A stretch of 6,734 bases of DNA. Source: Burkholderiales bacterium. GTDB taxonomy: Bacteria > Pseudomonadota > Gammaproteobacteria > Burkholderiales > Burkholderiaceae_C. The stretch lies in contig JANXTP010000213.1 in the NCBI GenBank assembly GCA_025352345.1, positions 1 to 6,734 of the forward strand, written 5' to 3'. The notes below the pieces were generated by a model that saw only the letters and a program-made list of their open reading frames with translations, searched no databases and was not told where the DNA came from. Positions 5,279 through 6,734 of the stretch are shown here, one piece after another (position 1 is the first letter of the stretch; every line of letters starts with the position of its first letter). The translations under genes and the position numbers were made by a program.

Positions 5279-6734
5279 GTGAGCACCCCGCTGATCGTGA
5301 TGCTGGCCTCAGGCTTCGCCGGGCTGGGCTACCAGATCGTTTGGACGCAGCAATGCGCGCTGTGGCTCGGCCACGAGGCCGCCGCGGTGCTGGCGGTGGT
5401 CACCGCGTTCTTCGGCGGGCTGGCCGTCGGCGCGCTGGCGCTTGGCCGATGGGTTGAACGCAGTGCGCAACCGGTGCGCTGGTACGCCGCCTGCGAGATC
5501 GTCATCGCCCTGTGGAGCCTGGCGTTGGCGCTGTGGATGGCACCGATCAGCCAGGCGATGCTCGATGCCACCGGCGCACAGCCGACACCATGGTGGCAAT
5601 GGACCGTGGCCTTCTGCGGCACCTTCCTGATGCTGTTGCCCGCCACCGCGGCGATGGGCGCAACACTGCCCGCGATGGAGCGTGTGGTGGTGCAGATGAA
5701 CCGCAGCACACCACCCACCTGCACGCAGCCCATCGCCGCGCTGTACGCCGCCAACACCTTCGGTGCCGTCGTCGGCGTGCTGGCCGCGGCCTTCTGGCTG
5801 GTGTCTGAATTCGGTCTGCTGCGCACCGCGGGCCTGTGTGCGGGTTTGAATCTGCTGTGTGCAGCCATCGCACTGCGCTTCGCTGCGGCAGAGGTGGTGC
5901 ACGGCACGCAAACCCGTGCCACCGTCGCTTCGACAGGGCTGCTGCTCACGCTGGCCGCGACCGGCCTGCTCGGCATCGGCTACGAGGTGCTGGTGGTGCG
6001 CGTGCTGAGCCAGGTCGCTGAAGACACGGTCTACACCTACGCGCTGCTGCTGGCGGTGTACCTGATCGGCAGCGCGCTGGGCGCGGCGGCTTACCAGCGC
6101 GTGCTGGCAACCGGGCCGGTGTCCGGCGATGCCTTGCGTGACCGACTGCTTTGCGCGCTCGCTGTCGCCTGCCTGCTCGGCACAGGCAGCCTCTGGGCGG
6201 CCGAGTGGCTCAAGGCGATGCTGGTGACAGGCCTGGGGGCCAGCATGGCCTCGGCCTTGGCTGCAGAAGCCGCTCTGGCACTGGCCGCTTTCGGCTTGCC
6301 GACCGTGCTGATGGGCGCCCTGTTCAGTCACCTGAGCACCCGAGCGCGAGCTGGCGGCATCGACTTCGGGCGCTGCCTGGGCGTCAACACCTTGGGTGCC
6401 GCCGCGGCACCGCCGCTGTTCGGCGTGCTGCTGGTGCCCGCACTCGGGCCGAAGTTCGCGCTGCTGATCGTCGCAGGGGGCTACCTCGCGCTGCTGACGC
6501 CACGCCGCTGGCTGCGGCCGATCGCCTTGCTGCCTGCGGGCGCCGTGCTCGCGCTTGCGCTGTGGGCGCCACCCCTCGCTTTCATCGACGTGTCCGACGG
6601 CGGCCGGGTGATCAGCTACCGCGACGGTGCCATGGCCTCGGTCAGCGTGGTCGAGGACGCCGACGGTGTGTCGCGGCTGCGCATCGACAACCGGCAGCAG
6701 GAGGGCAGCAGCAGCAGCCTGCTGGCCGATGCAC
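5279..6734 (+). CDS. Membrane-fused spermidine-synthase-like protein (3' end beyond window)
   Basis: An open frame of 485 codons runs to the right edge without a stop. The first 430 residues are about 12 hydrophobic helices, beginning MLASGFAGLGYQIVWTQQ (8-25) and repeated in a related second half (GLLGIGYEVLVVRVLSQV, about 233-250), a layout typical of the so-called fused MFS/spermidine synthase proteins. From about 441 a soluble part starts with GGRVISYRDGAMASVSVVED, like the first strands of an aminopropyltransferase, then IDNRQQEG (469-476). The Rossmann methyltransferase-like core with the active site is beyond the window. The canonical SpeE pattern LDG..Q....DE..YHE is matched only at the Asp and Gln (D470, Q474); the D-E and YHE positions are occupied by SSSSLLAD. 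Polyamine synthesis is therefore not assured. GTG at 5279 is the chosen start, with ATG at 5300 (codon 8) as alternative; CAGG at 5262-5265 is at most a weak ribosome-binding site. The gene is probably co-transcribed with the oxygenase-like gene 19 bp upstream. Confidence 0.85.
   Translation, partial: MSTPLIVMLASGFAGLGYQIVWTQQCALWLGHEAAAVLAVVTAFFGGLAVGALALGRWVERSAQPVRWYAACEIVIALWSLALALWMAPISQAMLDATGAQPTPWWQWTVAFCGTFLMLLPATAAMGATLPAMERVVVQMNRSTPPTCTQPIAALYAANTFGAVVGVLAAAFWLVSEFGLLRTAGLCAGLNLLCAAIALRFAAAEVVHGTQTRATVASTGLLLTLAATGLLGIGYEVLVVRVLSQVAEDTVYTYALLLAVYLIGSALGAAAYQRVLATGPVSGDALRDRLLCALAVACLLGTGSLWAAEWLKAMLVTGLGASMASALAAEAALALAAFGLPTVLMGALFSHLSTRARAGGIDFGRCLGVNTLGAAAAPPLFGVLLVPALGPKFALLIVAGGYLALLTPRRWLRPIALLPAGAVLALALWAPPLAFIDVSDGGRVISYRDGAMASVSVVEDADGVSRLRIDNRQQEGSSSSLLADA

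Noticed and set aside
5309..6331. 340-codon minus-strand ORF opposite the membrane synthase gene
   Set aside because: Same antisense pattern; the plus frame is a long transmembrane protein continuing to the spermidine-synthase-like domain.
1..6734. Mobile element, CRISPR array, tRNA or phage genes
   Set aside because: No direct repeats with regular spacing, no transposase or integrase motifs, no tRNA-like cloverleaf seen; base composition looks uniform.

Overview
The window is a gene-dense, high-GC stretch of bacterial chromosome. The polA / DUF2782-like / thrB order, the type II (aminoglycoside-phosphotransferase-fold) homoserine kinase, and the membrane protein resembling the BPSS1780 family together suggest a betaproteobacterium of the order Burkholderiales. 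A Rubrivivax/Leptothrix/Methylibium-like lineage is my guess and is not demonstrated. I see no RNA genes, mobile elements, CRISPR arrays or phage genes; this looks like core chromosome.

Layout. Positions 1-1442 (minus strand) hold the first 480 codons of polA, covering the 5'-nuclease and most of the 3'-5' proofreading domain; the polymerase domain lies beyond the left edge. A 47-bp divergent intergenic region (1443-1489) separates polA from six plus-strand genes: a secreted DUF2782-like protein (1490-1918), homoserine kinase thrB (1973-3004), a BPSS1780-like multi-pass membrane protein (3001-3822), a classical short-chain dehydrogenase (3836-4594), a small 2OG-Fe(II) oxygenase-like protein (4636-5259), and a membrane-fused spermidine-synthase-like protein (5279 to the right edge, 3' end missing). 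Gaps between these six run from a 4-bp overlap to 54 bp, and I found no convincing terminator, so they may form one long transcript with one clear candidate promoter at 1455-1483.

How the genes relate. polA (repair and Okazaki fragment processing) and thrB (threonine synthesis) are housekeeping genes. The last two genes, 19 bp apart, form the most speculative unit: a small soluble oxygenase-like protein beside a transporter-like membrane protein carrying a divergent aminopropyltransferase-type domain.

Points worth a second look: a 12-of-13 inverted repeat in which both divergent genes start inside a mirror-image ATGGCC(G/C)GATGAG; a five-codon mini-ORF that links the membrane protein stop to the dehydrogenase start; a clamp-binding-like LDLF motif in the Pol I linker; and the absence of expected acidic or substrate-binding residues in the oxygenase-like and spermidine-synthase-like proteins. 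I do not see a clear new multi-gene system.
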